A DNA stretch of 64,000 nt from Streptomyces sp. Ag109_O5-1 (GCF_003814875.1 NZ_RKQF01000001.1:11532001-11596000), one strand, 5' to 3'; positions 33,547 through 43,216 are shown, numbered from the stretch's first letter. The notes: a model not told the origin generated them from the letters alone. Numbers and translations: made by a program.

Positions 33547-34128
33547 ATGGATACGAGAGAACGCCTCATCGAAAGCACTCGTGCCCTGCTGTGGGACCGT
33601 GGGCTCGACGGCACCAGCCCCAAGGACATCCTCCGAGAGGCCGGTGTCGGCCAGGGCAGCATGTATCACCACTTCCGCGGCAAGCACGACTTGGCCCGAG
33701 CCGCTGTCGAGCGCAGTGCGCAGGAACTGCGGACTGCGCTCGACCACCGGCTCGGCGCTCCGGGGCACGCCGTGGAGCGCATCACCGCGTGTCTGCGCCG
33801 GCAGCGAGGGGTCCTCAGGGGCTGCCCGCTCGGGGGTCTAACCCAGGACCCGCACGTCATGGGCGACCCCGAACTGCTCCGGCCCATCAAGGAGACGTTC
33901 GACTGGCTCCAGCACCGGCTCGCCGCCGTGCTGGCCGAAAGCCAGGCCGACGGCGAACTCGACGCCGAACTCGATCCCGTCGCCACGGCGGCATCGATCG
34001 TGGCCGTCATGCAGGGCGGCTATGTCCTGGCACGTGCCGCCCAGGACGAGAGCCGCTTCGACCGAGCAGCCGCGGGCATCCTGCGGCTGCTCGGGAAGGC
34101 CGAGACCGGTGCCGGAGCCGACCTGTGA
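33547..34128 (+). CDS. TetR-family regulator of the adjacent exporter
   Basis: 193 residues. HTH: LIESTRALLWDRGLDGTSPK, then REAGVGQGSMYHHFRGKHDLA. The C-terminal domain carries a GCPLGGLTQD segment typical of the AcrR-like group with a cysteine-containing ligand domain. It is followed after 103 bp by an EmrB-type exporter and then a cupin, with a near-perfect operator just upstream, so it is a local efflux repressor. Confidence 0.9.
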   Translation: MDTRERLIESTRALLWDRGLDGTSPKDILREAGVGQGSMYHHFRGKHDLARAAVERSAQELRTALDHRLGAPGHAVERITACLRRQRGVLRGCPLGGLTQDPHVMGDPELLRPIKETFDWLQHRLAAVLAESQADGELDAELDPVATAASIVAVMQGGYVLARAAQDESRFDRAAAGILRLLGKAETGAGADL

Positions 34129-34231
34129 ACGTGCGCGACGACCGCCGCGCCCTCGTCCGCCCGGCGACTTGCCGCCCGCAGGCATCGCACTGCGGGACCT
34201 GCCATCATCCCTGCCACCCCGGGACCACCTT

Positions 34232-35695
34232 ATGACCAGCAAACAAGCAGAAGCCGTCAGCGCCGAGACCCCTGCGGCCACCCGTGGCACGCAGGCCGCA
34301 GTCAGCCACCCCGGGATCGCCTTCACCCTGGCCGTCATCGGCTACTTCATGATCGCGGTCGACATGACCATCGTCAGTGTCGCGATGACGCCGATCAGCC
34401 GCGGCCTTCACCTGTCCGCGGCCTCCTTATCCTGGATCACCACGGCCTTCACCCTCACGTACGCGGGAGCCATGATGCTCGGGGGGCGCGTGGTCGACCT
34501 GTTCGGGCGACGCAGCTCCTTCGTACTCGGCATCTCCTTGTTCACCGTCGCCTCGCTCGCCGCGGCACTGGCACCCAACGCCGCCGTGCTCATCGCCGCC
34601 CGTGCCGCGCAGGGCGTCGGCGCCGCGATCACCACGCCGTGCACCCTCGCGCTCATCCTCGATCTTTTCCCCGAGGGCCCCAGGCGCCAGCGCGCCATGG
34701 GCACCTTCCAGGCGGTCATCGGGTCGGGCGCCGGATTCGGCCTCATCCTCGGCGGCCTGCTCACCGACGCTCTTGGCTGGCGGTGGCTGTTCCTCGTCAA
34801 CGTCCCCGTGGGCGTGACCATCCTGGTCCTTACCCCGCGCTTCCTGCCACGCCCCACCCGGGAGCAGGCCGCCGGACCCCGGCGGTTCGACATGGCGGGT
34901 GCGACGACGGTGACACTGGCCCTGGCCCTGCTGATCTACACCCTCTCCGAGACAGCGCACCGCGGCTGGCTGAGCACTCCCACGCTCGGTGGCATCGCGG
35001 CTTCCCTGGCCCTGTTCGTCGCCTTCGGCTGGAACGAACACCGCAGCCCTGACCCGCTGCTCCCGCTGCGCATCCCGCGCAACCCCGTCGTCCACACCGC
35101 GAACCTGCGGGCCGCCCTGGTCTCCGGCGCGTTTCTGTGCGCTTTGGTCCTCGTCGCACTCGACAACGAACAGGCCCTCGGCCAGTCACCGACCCGCGCC
35201 GGTCTGAGCCTGCTGCCGGCTGCCGTGATGATCCTCCCCATGGGCCGGATCGGCCCGAAGCTGGTCGCGCGATTCGGTGTCCGCCGCATGGCGATCGCCG
35301 CTCCCGCCGTCATGGCCGCGGGCCTGCTGTGGTTCGCCACCACCCCCTCGACGAGCTTCGTCGGCAGCCGGCTCGGCCCGGACATCCTCATCGGCTGCGG
35401 TGCCACCGTCGCCAACCTCGCCAACATGCTCTCCGCGACCAGCAGCGCCAAGCCCACCGAACGCGGTGTGGTCTCAGCCCTGCAGTACACCGCCCAGCAG
35501 ACCGGAAGCTCCGCCCTGCTGGCGGCGTTCACCGCCATCGCGGCCGCCCACACGACCCACCTGCTCAGCGGACACTCGGGAATCGGCCACACCGCAGCCC
35601 TGCACCAGGGCTTCCAGCAGGCCTTCTTCGCCGCAGGAATCGGCGGCCTCGTCGCAGTGCTGCTCGCGCTTCCGCGGCGCCACTTCGCCCGCTGA
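34232..35695 (+). CDS. MFS exporter, DHA2 (EmrB/QacA-like, 14 helices)
   Basis: 487 residues. Motif A-like GGRVVDLFGRRSSF after helix 2, the acidic residue in helix 1 (AVDMTIVSVAM), and a motif-C-like run (FQAVIGSGAGFGLILGG) are present; fourteen hydrophobic segments fit DHA2. A TTA codon lies at 34427-34429, which makes translation dependent on the bldA tRNA in Streptomyces and ties expression to development. It is likely controlled by the TetR protein encoded upstream. Confidence 0.9.
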   Translation: MTSKQAEAVSAETPAATRGTQAAVSHPGIAFTLAVIGYFMIAVDMTIVSVAMTPISRGLHLSAASLSWITTAFTLTYAGAMMLGGRVVDLFGRRSSFVLGISLFTVASLAAALAPNAAVLIAARAAQGVGAAITTPCTLALILDLFPEGPRRQRAMGTFQAVIGSGAGFGLILGGLLTDALGWRWLFLVNVPVGVTILVLTPRFLPRPTREQAAGPRRFDMAGATTVTLALALLIYTLSETAHRGWLSTPTLGGIAASLALFVAFGWNEHRSPDPLLPLRIPRNPVVHTANLRAALVSGAFLCALVLVALDNEQALGQSPTRAGLSLLPAAVMILPMGRIGPKLVARFGVRRMAIAAPAVMAAGLLWFATTPSTSFVGSRLGPDILIGCGATVANLANMLSATSSAKPTERGVVSALQYTAQQTGSSALLAAFTAIAAAHTTHLLSGHSGIGHTAALHQGFQQAFFAAGIGGLVAVLLALPRRHFAR

Positions 35696-35711
35696 CCCGA
35701 CCACGGCGCCC

Positions 35712-35748
35712 GGGCCGGCCGCTCCGCTCCCTCCGGGGCGGCCGGCCC
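35712..35748 (+). terminator. Hairpin after the MFS gene
   Basis: GGGCCGGCCGC (35712-35722) and GCGGCCGGCCC (35738-35748) pair perfectly across a 15-nt loop, 17 bp after the stop. Confidence 0.75.
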
Positions 35749-35814
35749 CCGGCCCCGTACAACCAGGCATAGCACGCTCCCCACCCACCACCCCGACCAC
35801 CACAAGGACCAACC

Positions 35815-36201
35815 ATGTCTTCTTCCCTGATCGAACAGCTCCCCGCTCTCTTCACGGCGTCCGGGGCGGGCCGCATGGCCCTCCAGGACCTCGACTTCCA
35901 GCCGCTGGTCACGGACGGCCGGGTGGGTGCCGAGATCCACCGCCTGTACGGCACGCAGGAGACCGGCGCCGACGGCCCCGCGGCGGCGATCGTGCGCTAC
36001 TTGCCCGGAGCCGAGGCGCAGGCGCACGTGCATCCAGGCTACGAGCTGATCTTCGTTCTCGACGGCGAACTCGAGACCGAGGACGGCACCTACGGGCGCA
36101 ACAGCCTGCTCGTGATGGAACCTGGCAGCGTCCATGCACCGCGCAGCCCCCGGGGGTTCACCGCCCTGGTCATCTGGGAGCGCCCCGTCCTGCCTGCCTG
36201 A
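35815..36201 (+). CDS. Small cupin-domain protein
   Basis: 128 residues. A single cupin barrel with metal-binding residues in the first motif (HVHPGYELIFVLDGELE) and a second motif around MEPGSVHAPRSPRGF. The size and HxH...E pattern fit ChrR-like or anti-sigma-like cupins. An AAGGA site precedes the ATG at 35815. It follows the exporter beyond a hairpin and precedes a truncated prenyltransferase. Substrate unknown. Confidence 0.85.
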   Translation: MSSSLIEQLPALFTASGAGRMALQDLDFQPLVTDGRVGAEIHRLYGTQETGADGPAAAIVRYLPGAEAQAHVHPGYELIFVLDGELETEDGTYGRNSLLVMEPGSVHAPRSPRGFTALVIWERPVLPA

Positions 36202-36266
36202 GTGGCACCGCGACCCCCGTCCGGGTATGCCACGCAGCCGGCTTCGGCACGACACGAGGAGGCACC

Positions 36267-36908
36267 ATGAGCCCGGCACCGACCGCAGCACCCAGCGAAT
36301 CCGCCCTCGGTATTCACAACCAGCTGCACCACTTGGGCATCATTCTCGACGGCAACCGCCGTTGGGCGGCGGCACACGGGGCCTCCCTGCACAGCGCCTA
36401 TCGCCGCGGCGCGCAGAAGTTCGGGGAACTGCTGACGTGGTGCGAACAGGCTGGCGTCCCGCACGTAACGGCGTGGGCCATGTCGGCCGACAACCTTCGG
36501 CGCCCCGCCGCGCACACCGCCCCGCTGATGGACGCGGTGCTCGAAGGCCTGCGGCCCATCACCGCGGCCGGGCGCTGGCGACTCCGCCTCATCGGTGAAC
36601 TCGACCTGCTGCCGCCCCAGCACCGCACCGAGCTGCTTGACCTCGTGGCCACCACGGCCGATGCCCGCGGCGGCCGGGCGAACATCGCGCTCGCCTACGA
36701 CGGGCGCCTGGAGATCCTCAGTGCCCTGCGCGGCGTCCTGGACGGGAGCACGTCGCACGGTGTGGGCGACGGCGCCCGCGTCGCCCCGGACGTGCTGGCC
36801 CGGCACCCGCAGATGGCTCACCGGCTTCCGGCTGAGGACTCACGGAACTGCGGCCAGAGCCTTGAAAACGAACGGAGGTGCTCCTCGCCTCACTTCGGAG
36901 AATCTTGA
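36267..36908 (+). pseudogene. 3'-truncated isoprenyl (undecaprenyl) diphosphate synthase
   Basis: The ATG at 36267 has GAGGAGG upstream. The cis-prenyltransferase signature is present (LGIILDGNRRWAAAHG, residues 24-39; then AYRRGAQKF, MSADNLRRP, and ANIALAYDGRLEI). Homology stops around residue 185-190; the invariant C-terminal RTSGEQRLSGFLLWQ block, needed for diphosphate binding and dimer contact, is absent. An unrelated tail (RNCGQSLENERRC) closes the frame. It is probably non-functional. Confidence 0.7.
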
Positions 36909-36993
36909 AGTGTGTGGGGAGAGTGGGGAGCGAAGAGCGTGAGTGGCCCTGCTTCGGAAGCAGTTCGTGGGCTCTTCGTTCTAGTGTGTCGCG

Positions 36994-37578
36994 GTGAACA
37001 CCAACGCTCTCGTCGGTAGTGAGGTCCGCCTCGTCCCGTTATCCACCGACCATGCCGAAGATCTCTTCCCTGCTGCATCCGACCCCGAGGTATGGCAGTG
37101 GATGCCACGGCCTCGTCCCGAGTCTGTGGTGCAGATGCGCGAGATGCTGAGCCAGATGCTCGCGGACCCGGCTCGGCGGTGCTTCGCGGTGCAACGTTGT
37201 GACGACGACACAGTGATCGGTTCGACCAGCCTGTATGCCATTGACCTGGATGAGAGCCGTGCCGAAGTCGGTGCGACCTGGTTCGATCGATCTTGTTGGG
37301 GAGGCCCCTACAACGCTGAGAGCAAGCTGTTGCTGTTCAGTCATGCCTTCGACGACCTGCACCTCGCCAGGCTCGCTCTACGCACTGACAATCTGAATGT
37401 CCGTTCCCAGCACGCTCTGGCCCGTCTGGGCCTGGTCTATGAAGGGACCCTGCGCAGCCATATGCGGCGCCAGGACGGCACCCGCCGCGACTCGCTGTAT
37501 TACAGCCTGCTCGCAGATGAGTGGCCCACCGTCCGCGAAACGCTGCGCGCCAGGATCGCCGCCAAGACGACCGCTTGA
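36994..37578 (+). CDS. GNAT-family N-acetyltransferase (RimJ/RimL type)
   Basis: 194 residues, GTG start. The N-terminal strand LVGSEVRLVPLSTDHAEDL, the central SRAEVGATWFDRSCWG, and the acetyl-CoA motif NAESKLLLFSHAFDDL (a Q/RxxG/A-like site is weak) match RimJ/RimL-like proteins, as do the closing NVRSQHALARLGLVYEGTLR and LYYSLLADEW. Acceptor unknown (protein N-terminus, amino acid or antibiotic). It is isolated, and an imperfect inverted repeat lies just upstream (36930-36985). Confidence 0.88.
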   Translation: MNTNALVGSEVRLVPLSTDHAEDLFPAASDPEVWQWMPRPRPESVVQMREMLSQMLADPARRCFAVQRCDDDTVIGSTSLYAIDLDESRAEVGATWFDRSCWGGPYNAESKLLLFSHAFDDLHLARLALRTDNLNVRSQHALARLGLVYEGTLRSHMRRQDGTRRDSLYYSLLADEWPTVRETLRARIAAKTTA

Positions 37579-37600
37579 TCCGGGACGCTGAGCTTGATCT

Positions 37601-38900
37601 TTAAGTCTTCAACCGAACGTGCTCTCCGAAAGTGTCAGCCCGTTTCACGGTTTTGCCGACGTCGTGCCTGGTGGCGGGTCGTCTGTTCTTGGACCCGAGG
37701 GGCCGACCTGGGCCAGGGGAGGAGGGTCTCGGGGCACGGGCCGGGCATGCCAAGTGCGGGCGGAGGTTCCGAAACCCTCGCCGAACCCGGGCCGGGGTAA
37801 GGCGGCCGGGCTCGGCGGGCTTCTCCCAGGGACGCCGGAGGTCCGCGGCGGCAGCGCGGAGGAGCCGGAGTTGGGTGTGAGCGGCGATGATGAGCCAGGT
37901 CCAGCGGTCGGCGGCCTCGGGGGTGCGGAGCTTGGGGCGAGTCCAGCCGAGTGTCGTCTTGATCATGCGGAAGGTGTGTTCCAGGTCGAAGCGGCGCAAG
38001 AATGCCTGCCAACGGATGTCGACGTCCGTGCCGGTCAGGCCCGTCCTGGAGGACCACAGCCAGACCGGAACGGGGGTGGCGTCACCAGGCAGGTGGTCGA
38101 CTTCGAGCCGGATCAACGTGCCGTTGAGTACGGGGAGTTCACCGTGGTGGTCGATCCAGGCGGACAGGTGCCGCAACCGTGGATGGATGTGATCCCAGGC
38201 CATGGTCCGGGCCAGTCCGTAGCGATCGGTGGCCTGCGCGGTGGCTGCGTCCGGCTCGCCCCAGGTCTGGGGATTGGCCAGGCGGAATTCCGGGCCGTGC
38301 TTGGGGATCCTCCCGCCCTGCGGCAGCGCGGTCGTCCGTGTCGCGGGACGACGCATCACGCGGTCCGAGCGTAGTCGTCCCAATACTTCCACGGGCAGAT
38401 CACCAAGGAGGTAGGCCAGGCGCGGGGCGTCGTAGCCGGCATCGCAGACGATCAGGATGTCTGCATCACCCTCGCGCCACCGCTCCTGAGAGGTCAAGTG
38501 CTGTACGACCCTGCGCAGTTGGACGGCGGTGACCTCGGCCACGTCGTCGGCGGGGCCGAGCCGGACGGCATCCAGGAGCTGGCACCACGAGGTCCGCCCG
38601 CTCTCCAGCGCGGCGACGAAGGAGTAAGGCCACCCCGGAACAAGCTGGTCCGAGGCGCGCCCGCTGCGGCCGTAGACGTGGCAGAACAGACGCTCCGGAC
38701 TGCAGGGTGCGTCCGGGCGCAGCCAGTTGGTCACATCCACCGCCAGCACGAGGCGTCCATCCGCGGCCGTGGGCTGCGGCAGCGCAGCGAGCAGTCGGCC
38801 GAGCCGGTCAGTGTCGATGCGGCCGCGGTTCAGCGCGTCATACGGCGCAGAGCGTTCTCCCCTGTGTCCGAGACGGTCCCTGGTTGCGCGGGATCCAGCC
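37601..38900 (-). pseudogene. 5'-truncated DDE transposase (IS701/IS4-like)
   Basis: The recognisable part begins at PYDALNRGRID (about 38860) and continues in one frame through VLAVDVTNWLRPDAP, WPYSFVAALESGR, ILIVCDAGYDAPRLAYLL, RRFDLEHTFRMIKTTLGW to the stop at 37601. The usual 70-80 N-terminal residues are missing or frameshifted upstream of 38900, where unrelated sequence begins. The DDE acidic residues in the retained part look intact, so the element may once have been active. Confidence 0.75.
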
Positions 38901-39078
38901 CTGGTATATGAGGAATATCCGGTACTTCTTCCCGGCTCGCCGCAGAATCTAGAACGATCCGTTCCGCATGCGCTGACGAATAGTGCACCGGTTTTTGTCC
39001 CACGCCGAACGCCTACTGCGGTGCAGACCGGGCAGCACGCGAGTGCAGCGGTGGCCCGCACGAGGCGGTTCAGCGCGC

Positions 39079-39936
39079 TCAGTGGGCGTGCGCCGGCGCG
39101 GCGATGAACCGCTCGAGGGCCTGGGCGACGCCGTCCTCGTCGTTGGAGGCTGTACGACAAAGCGCGGTCCGTAGGACGTCCGGGTGGGCGTTGGTCATGG
39201 CGTAGGGCGCGCCGACCGCCTTGAGCATGGGGAGGTCGTTGGGCATGTCGCCGAAGGCGGCGATCTCGTCGGCGGTGATGCCGAGCCGGCTGCTCCACGC
39301 GAGGAGTGTGGCGGCCTTGGTAACGCCGGGCGCGCTGAACTCCACCAGCGACAAACCCGTGGAGTGGGTCGTCTCGGCACTGCCGCCGGCACTGCGTCGC
39401 GCCTGCTCGTAGAAGACGTCGAGGGGCAGCGTGGGGTGGTGGGCGAGGAGCTTGAGTACATGGCGGCCCGGCGCCGGCGTGAGCAGGTCCTCGGCGGGAC
39501 CGATCAGCTCGACGGCCTCTTCGCCGAACGACCAGTTGGGGTAGTCAGGTTCGTGGCCGTATGCCGTCTCGTATTCCACGGCGAAGGAGACGCCGGGCAC
39601 GGCATCGCGCAGTCGCGTCACGAGTTCGGTCGCCGTGTCGGACCGTATTGGGGAGATGTGGATCGTGGTTGCGTCCGGCGCGTACAGTGCGGCGCCGTTG
39701 GCGGCGATGACGTAGTGCCGTCCGATGGTCTCCAGCAGGGCGGGAACGCACCGTGGTGGGCGGCCGGTGACGAGGGCGATGCGGATGCCGGCCTTGCTCG
39801 CCGCGGTCAGGGCGGCCCGGGTGCGCTGGGACAGGCTGCCGTCGCTGTGCAGGAGTGTGCCGTCGAGGTCGGTCGCCACCAGCTTCGGCCGGGGATGCGG
39901 CGGGGAGGCTGGAGTCGGCGTTGGCGTCGTTGTCAT
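39079..39936 (-). CDS. HAD-superfamily (Cof-type) phosphatase
   Basis: 285 residues. HAD motif I LVATDLDGTLLHSDG (about 20-34, nucleophile and acid-base Asp), motif II IALVTGRPP, motif III lysine region (GVTKAATLLAWSS) and motif IV AAFGDMPNDLPML. A C2-type cap lies between. Cof-type enzymes dephosphorylate sugar phosphates, nucleotides or flavins. The Thr/Pro-rich first 17 residues are variable. It is not obviously part of an operon. Confidence 0.92.
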   Translation of the reverse strand: MTTTPTPTPASPPHPRPKLVATDLDGTLLHSDGSLSQRTRAALTAASKAGIRIALVTGRPPRCVPALLETIGRHYVIAANGAALYAPDATTIHISPIRSDTATELVTRLRDAVPGVSFAVEYETAYGHEPDYPNWSFGEEAVELIGPAEDLLTPAPGRHVLKLLAHHPTLPLDVFYEQARRSAGGSAETTHSTGLSLVEFSAPGVTKAATLLAWSSRLGITADEIAAFGDMPNDLPMLKAVGAPYAMTNAHPDVLRTALCRTASNDEDGVAQALERFIAAPAHAH

Positions 39937-40046
39937 GGTGCACTTTCCGGACCGGGGGCGGGCTGGTCGAGTGGGCCGGGCGCGGGGCCGCACGGGGCTG
40001 GGCGTGGCGCCGCATGGGTCTTTGGGCCTGGTGGCGGAGGATGCGC

Positions 40047-41300
40047 TCAGTCGGTGTGGCTGGGGCGGCGGGCGAGGAGGCCGGCTGTGGTGAGCAGGGC
40101 GAGCAGGACCGCGGTGAACCATGTCATCGCGGTGGTCATGGTGGTGTAGCGGGTGGCGATGCCGATGGCGATGGCGGGCAGGGCGAGGCCGAGGTAGGAG
40201 ATGAGGAAGAGGCCGGCGAGGGCTTCGCCGCGTTTGGCCGGGGTGGCCATGGCGACGACGGTGCCGACGGCGGATTTGAACAGGACTCCGGCGCCGATGC
40301 CGGCCGTGATGCCGGCCACCAGGAACAGGGTGAGGCTGGCGGTGTGCATGCCGACGGCGAGTGCGGTCGCCCCGGCGGCCTGGGCGTACAGGCCGATGTT
40401 CCTGCGCAGTGTGGCGTCGAGGCGGCTGGTGAGGGTCTGGGCCGCGGCGGAGGCGCCGAACACGGCGAACACGGTCAGTCCGGTCAGTGCGCGGGAGGGG
40501 TGGTGCAGGGTGTGGCCGACGAATCCGGGGGCCAGCGAGGTGAACAGGCCGAAGACCGCGAAGGACGCGAAGCCCGCGGCCGCGGCGGCCACGTATCCGG
40601 CTGGGTCGCCGTGGTTGGTGCTGATGCGCTGCGGCCGGTAGGCGGGCCTGACGGACTGCACCTGGACCGTTTCGGGGGTGAGCGCGACCGCGGCGATGCT
40701 GATCAGCAGCAGGGCGCCGAAGACGAGGTAGGGCAGGCGCAGGGGGGCGTCGAGGTACTGGGCGAGAAGGCCGGCGATGAGCGGGCCGAAGCCGAGGCCG
40801 CCGATGTTGGCCGCGGTGGAGACGATCTCGAAGCGCTGCGGCGAGGCGTCGGGGCGGTGTGCGGTGTGCAGTTCGTGCAGATGCGCGGTGGCGGTCGCGG
40901 TGAGCATGCCGACCCCGAGACCGGTGACCAACCGTGCGAGGAGAAGGAGCGGCAGGGATGGCTGGGTGAGGAACAGTGCGGCGGCGACCAGTTCGAGGGT
41001 CAGTGCCGTGATCAGGACCTTGCGTCGGCCGATCCAGTCCGAGATGTGCCCGGCGAGCAGCAGGCTGGCCAGGACGCCGAGGGCGTAGACGGCGAACACA
41101 ATGGTGACGGTGAAGGTGGAGAAGCCGTCGCGTGCCTGGTAGAGGGGGTACAGCGGCGTCGGGACGGTGGAGAACGCCATGGCCGTGACGAACGCCGAGG
41201 CGATCAACCAGAACCCGGCCCCGTGCCTGCGGACCGAGTGCCGGGCGGCGATCTGCTGGCCGGGTGCCCGGCGAACGAGCCGGGGGGCGGACAACGACAT
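40047..41300 (-). CDS. MFS transporter (12 helices)
   Basis: 417 residues from ATG 41300. Twelve hydrophobic segments; motif A GHISDWIGRRKVLI between helices 2 and 3; FSTVPTPLYPLYQ in helix 1 is typical of a subgroup of actinobacterial drug-efflux-like MFS proteins. It lies downstream of the isochorismatase-family gene beyond two hairpins. Substrate unknown. Confidence 0.88.
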   Translation of the reverse strand: MSLSAPRLVRRAPGQQIAARHSVRRHGAGFWLIASAFVTAMAFSTVPTPLYPLYQARDGFSTFTVTIVFAVYALGVLASLLLAGHISDWIGRRKVLITALTLELVAAALFLTQPSLPLLLLARLVTGLGVGMLTATATAHLHELHTAHRPDASPQRFEIVSTAANIGGLGFGPLIAGLLAQYLDAPLRLPYLVFGALLLISIAAVALTPETVQVQSVRPAYRPQRISTNHGDPAGYVAAAAAGFASFAVFGLFTSLAPGFVGHTLHHPSRALTGLTVFAVFGASAAAQTLTSRLDATLRRNIGLYAQAAGATALAVGMHTASLTLFLVAGITAGIGAGVLFKSAVGTVVAMATPAKRGEALAGLFLISYLGLALPAIAIGIATRYTTMTTAMTWFTAVLLALLTTAGLLARRPSHTD

Positions 41301-41344
41301 GGGGGTGCTCCGTTTTCGTGTGTGCTCCGAGTGGTGACGGTGGC

Positions 41345-41376
41345 CGGCCGGCGTCGCCTGGGACCGACGCCGGCCG
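41345..41376 (-). terminator. Second hairpin between the hydrolase and MFS genes
   Basis: CGGCCGGCGTCG and CGACGCCGGCCG pair perfectly over 12 bp with an 8-nt loop. Confidence 0.75.
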
Positions 41377-41408
41377 TGAAACTCAAGTCGCTGAAGGACG
41401 GGTTCGCT

Positions 41409-41432
41409 GCCCCGGGCCGGACGGCCCGGGGC
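41409..41432 (-). terminator. First hairpin after the isochorismatase-family gene
   Basis: GCCCCGGGCCG and CGGCCCGGGGC pair over 11 bp with almost no loop, 15 bp beyond the stop at 41447. Tandem hairpins here should separate the two transcription units. Confidence 0.7.
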
Positions 41433-41446
41433 GGTAGCGGCGGGTT

Positions 41447-42133
41447 TCAGGCCAGCTGGCCGCGGGCCTGGGCCCACTTGACCTCGGCGCCGGCGCCCTC
41501 GGACCCGGTGGCCTCCGCCTGGGCGCGGGCCACGGACTCCATGACGGCGGCGTAGCCGGGGCTGACGCTCGCGTAGATGCCGCCCCAGGCGGCCCAGTCC
41601 TCGCGGGCCCAGGTCTTCTGCAGCTCGGCGGCCACGCCGAGGACGTCGATGACCTTGACGCCGGCGCGGCTGAGGCGCTCGATCGAGATCCGCTGTGCCT
41701 CGTCGGAGTAGGTGCCGGAGGCGTCGATGACGGCGTACACGTCGTATCCCTCGGCGAGGGCGGCCAGTGCGGGTTCGACGACGCAGACGCTGGTCATGAT
41801 GCCGGCGACGAGGAGGGTGCGGCGGCCGGTCTGGGCGACGGCACTGCGGAAGCCTTCCACGTCCCAGGCGTTGATCTCGCCGTGGCGCTGGACGTAGGTC
41901 GCGTGGGGGGCGTTGTCGAAGACCTCGGGGATCAGCGGGCCGTTGGGGCCCTCGGGGACCGACGCGGTGGCGATCACCGGGGCGCCGGCCAGGGTGGCGG
42001 CCTTGGCCAGAACAGCCACGTTGTTGCGCAGCTCGTGGACGTTGGTGTGGTTGACGATCTGCAGCAGGCCGCTCTGGTGGTCCACCAGCAGAACCGCGGC
42101 GTCCGCGGCGTCGATGAGGCCGTTGTTCGACAT
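41447..42133 (-). CDS. Cysteine-hydrolase (isochorismatase-like, YcaC-type)
   Basis: 228 residues from ATG 42133 (AAGGAGA upstream). The triad is complete: acidic residue in AAVLLVDHQSGLLQIV, the basic residue in the second motif, and the nucleophile Cys in AGIMTSVCVVEPALAALA. YcaC-like enzymes are amidase-type hydrolases of unknown substrate. It is divergently arranged from a LysR gene, with a LysR-type box between them, so it is likely the regulated target. It contrasts with the Cys-less paralogue at 32688. Confidence 0.9.
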   Translation of the reverse strand: MSNNGLIDAADAAVLLVDHQSGLLQIVNHTNVHELRNNVAVLAKAATLAGAPVIATASVPEGPNGPLIPEVFDNAPHATYVQRHGEINAWDVEGFRSAVAQTGRRTLLVAGIMTSVCVVEPALAALAEGYDVYAVIDASGTYSDEAQRISIERLSRAGVKVIDVLGVAAELQKTWAREDWAAWGGIYASVSPGYAAVMESVARAQAEATGSEGAGAEVKWAQARGQLA

Positions 42134-42278
42134 GACGTCTCCTTGCTTCAAGGGCGGGCATCCGGCACCGGGCCGGATTCCCTCGTTCACCGGCAGCTCC
42201 CTCGCTGCCGACGACCTCTTCAACCTCGCGCCACAGCCACCGCTTCCCACGCGAAGGAGATGGTTGGAGATGACGGTA

Positions 42279-42293
42279 ATCTTTGCCATAGAT
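42279..42293. promoter_or_regulatory. LysR-type box between the divergent genes
   Basis: ATCT-TTGCCAT-AGAT is a T-N11-A dyad, 63 bp upstream of the LysR ATG and 146 bp upstream of the hydrolase ATG. This is the expected spot for a LysR recognition site. Confidence 0.55.
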
Positions 42294-42355
42294 AGCCTGG
42301 ACCGAGCGGGTACGGGAACTGGACCAGGCGGGTGCGGAAGAGGCACGGAGGCGGA

Positions 42356-43216
42356 ATGGATCTTCGGCAGATGGAGGTCGTCGTCGCGGTCGCCGAGGAA
42401 GGCGGCTTCAGCGCGGCGGCACGACGCCTGCACGTGGTGCAGTCCGCGGTCTCCACCACGGTGCGCACCCTTGAGCGCGAACTCGGCGCACCGCTTTTCC
42501 ACCGGACCACCCACCGGGTGTCCCTCACCCCGGCCGGCCAGGCATTCCTCCCCGCCGCCCGCGCCGCACTGCGGGCCACCGAGGAAGCCCGCGCCGCCGT
42601 CGACCTCGTCAAAGGAGAGCTGAGGGGAGAGATCACGATCGGTGTCATGCAGGGCCTGTACACGGGCCTCGCCCTGGCGCTGGCCGCCTTCCGTCACCAG
42701 CATCCGCAGGTGACGGTCAGGCTCCGCCAGGCGTCGGCCGACGACCTCCTGCAGGCACTGCGCGACGGCACCACGGACGTGGCCGTCGTGGCACTGGACC
42801 GTCCTCAGCAGCGAGGACTGACCGCACGCGTGCTGAAGGAGGAGGAGATGGTCCTGATCACGGCGTCGAGCCGTGCCATGGAAGGCGAGCGACCGGTCAC
42901 CCTCGCCGAGGTCGCGGGACTGCCACTGGTGGAATTCCCCGTCGGCTGGGCGATCCGGCACTCGGTCGACCGGGCCTTCCGCGCGGCCCTCGTCGACCGC
43001 ACGGCGACCTTCGAGGTCAACGACGTTCTGGGCGCCACCGACCTGGTCCGCCAGGACCTCGGCGTGTGCATCATGCCGGAATCCCTGGCCGCCCGCTTTC
43101 CCGACCTGACGGCACACCGGTTCGCCCAGAACGCACCGACCTGGAAGGTGATGGTGGTGCACCCTCGCGGGCAGGTGTCTCCGGCCGTCACCGCGCTGCT
43201 GGGCCACATCAAGTAG
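42356..43216 (+). CDS. LysR-family transcriptional regulator
   Basis: 286 residues from ATG 42356 (CGGAGGCGG upstream). HTH: MDLRQMEVVVAVAEEGGFSA, then AARRLHVVQSAVSTTVRTLE. The effector-binding domain starts near residue 90 (GEITIGVMQGLYTGLALALA) and ends at the expected length. It very probably controls the divergent hydrolase and itself. Confidence 0.92.
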   Translation: MDLRQMEVVVAVAEEGGFSAAARRLHVVQSAVSTTVRTLERELGAPLFHRTTHRVSLTPAGQAFLPAARAALRATEEARAAVDLVKGELRGEITIGVMQGLYTGLALALAAFRHQHPQVTVRLRQASADDLLQALRDGTTDVAVVALDRPQQRGLTARVLKEEEMVLITASSRAMEGERPVTLAEVAGLPLVEFPVGWAIRHSVDRAFRAALVDRTATFEVNDVLGATDLVRQDLGVCIMPESLAARFPDLTAHRFAQNAPTWKVMVVHPRGQVSPAVTALLGHIK

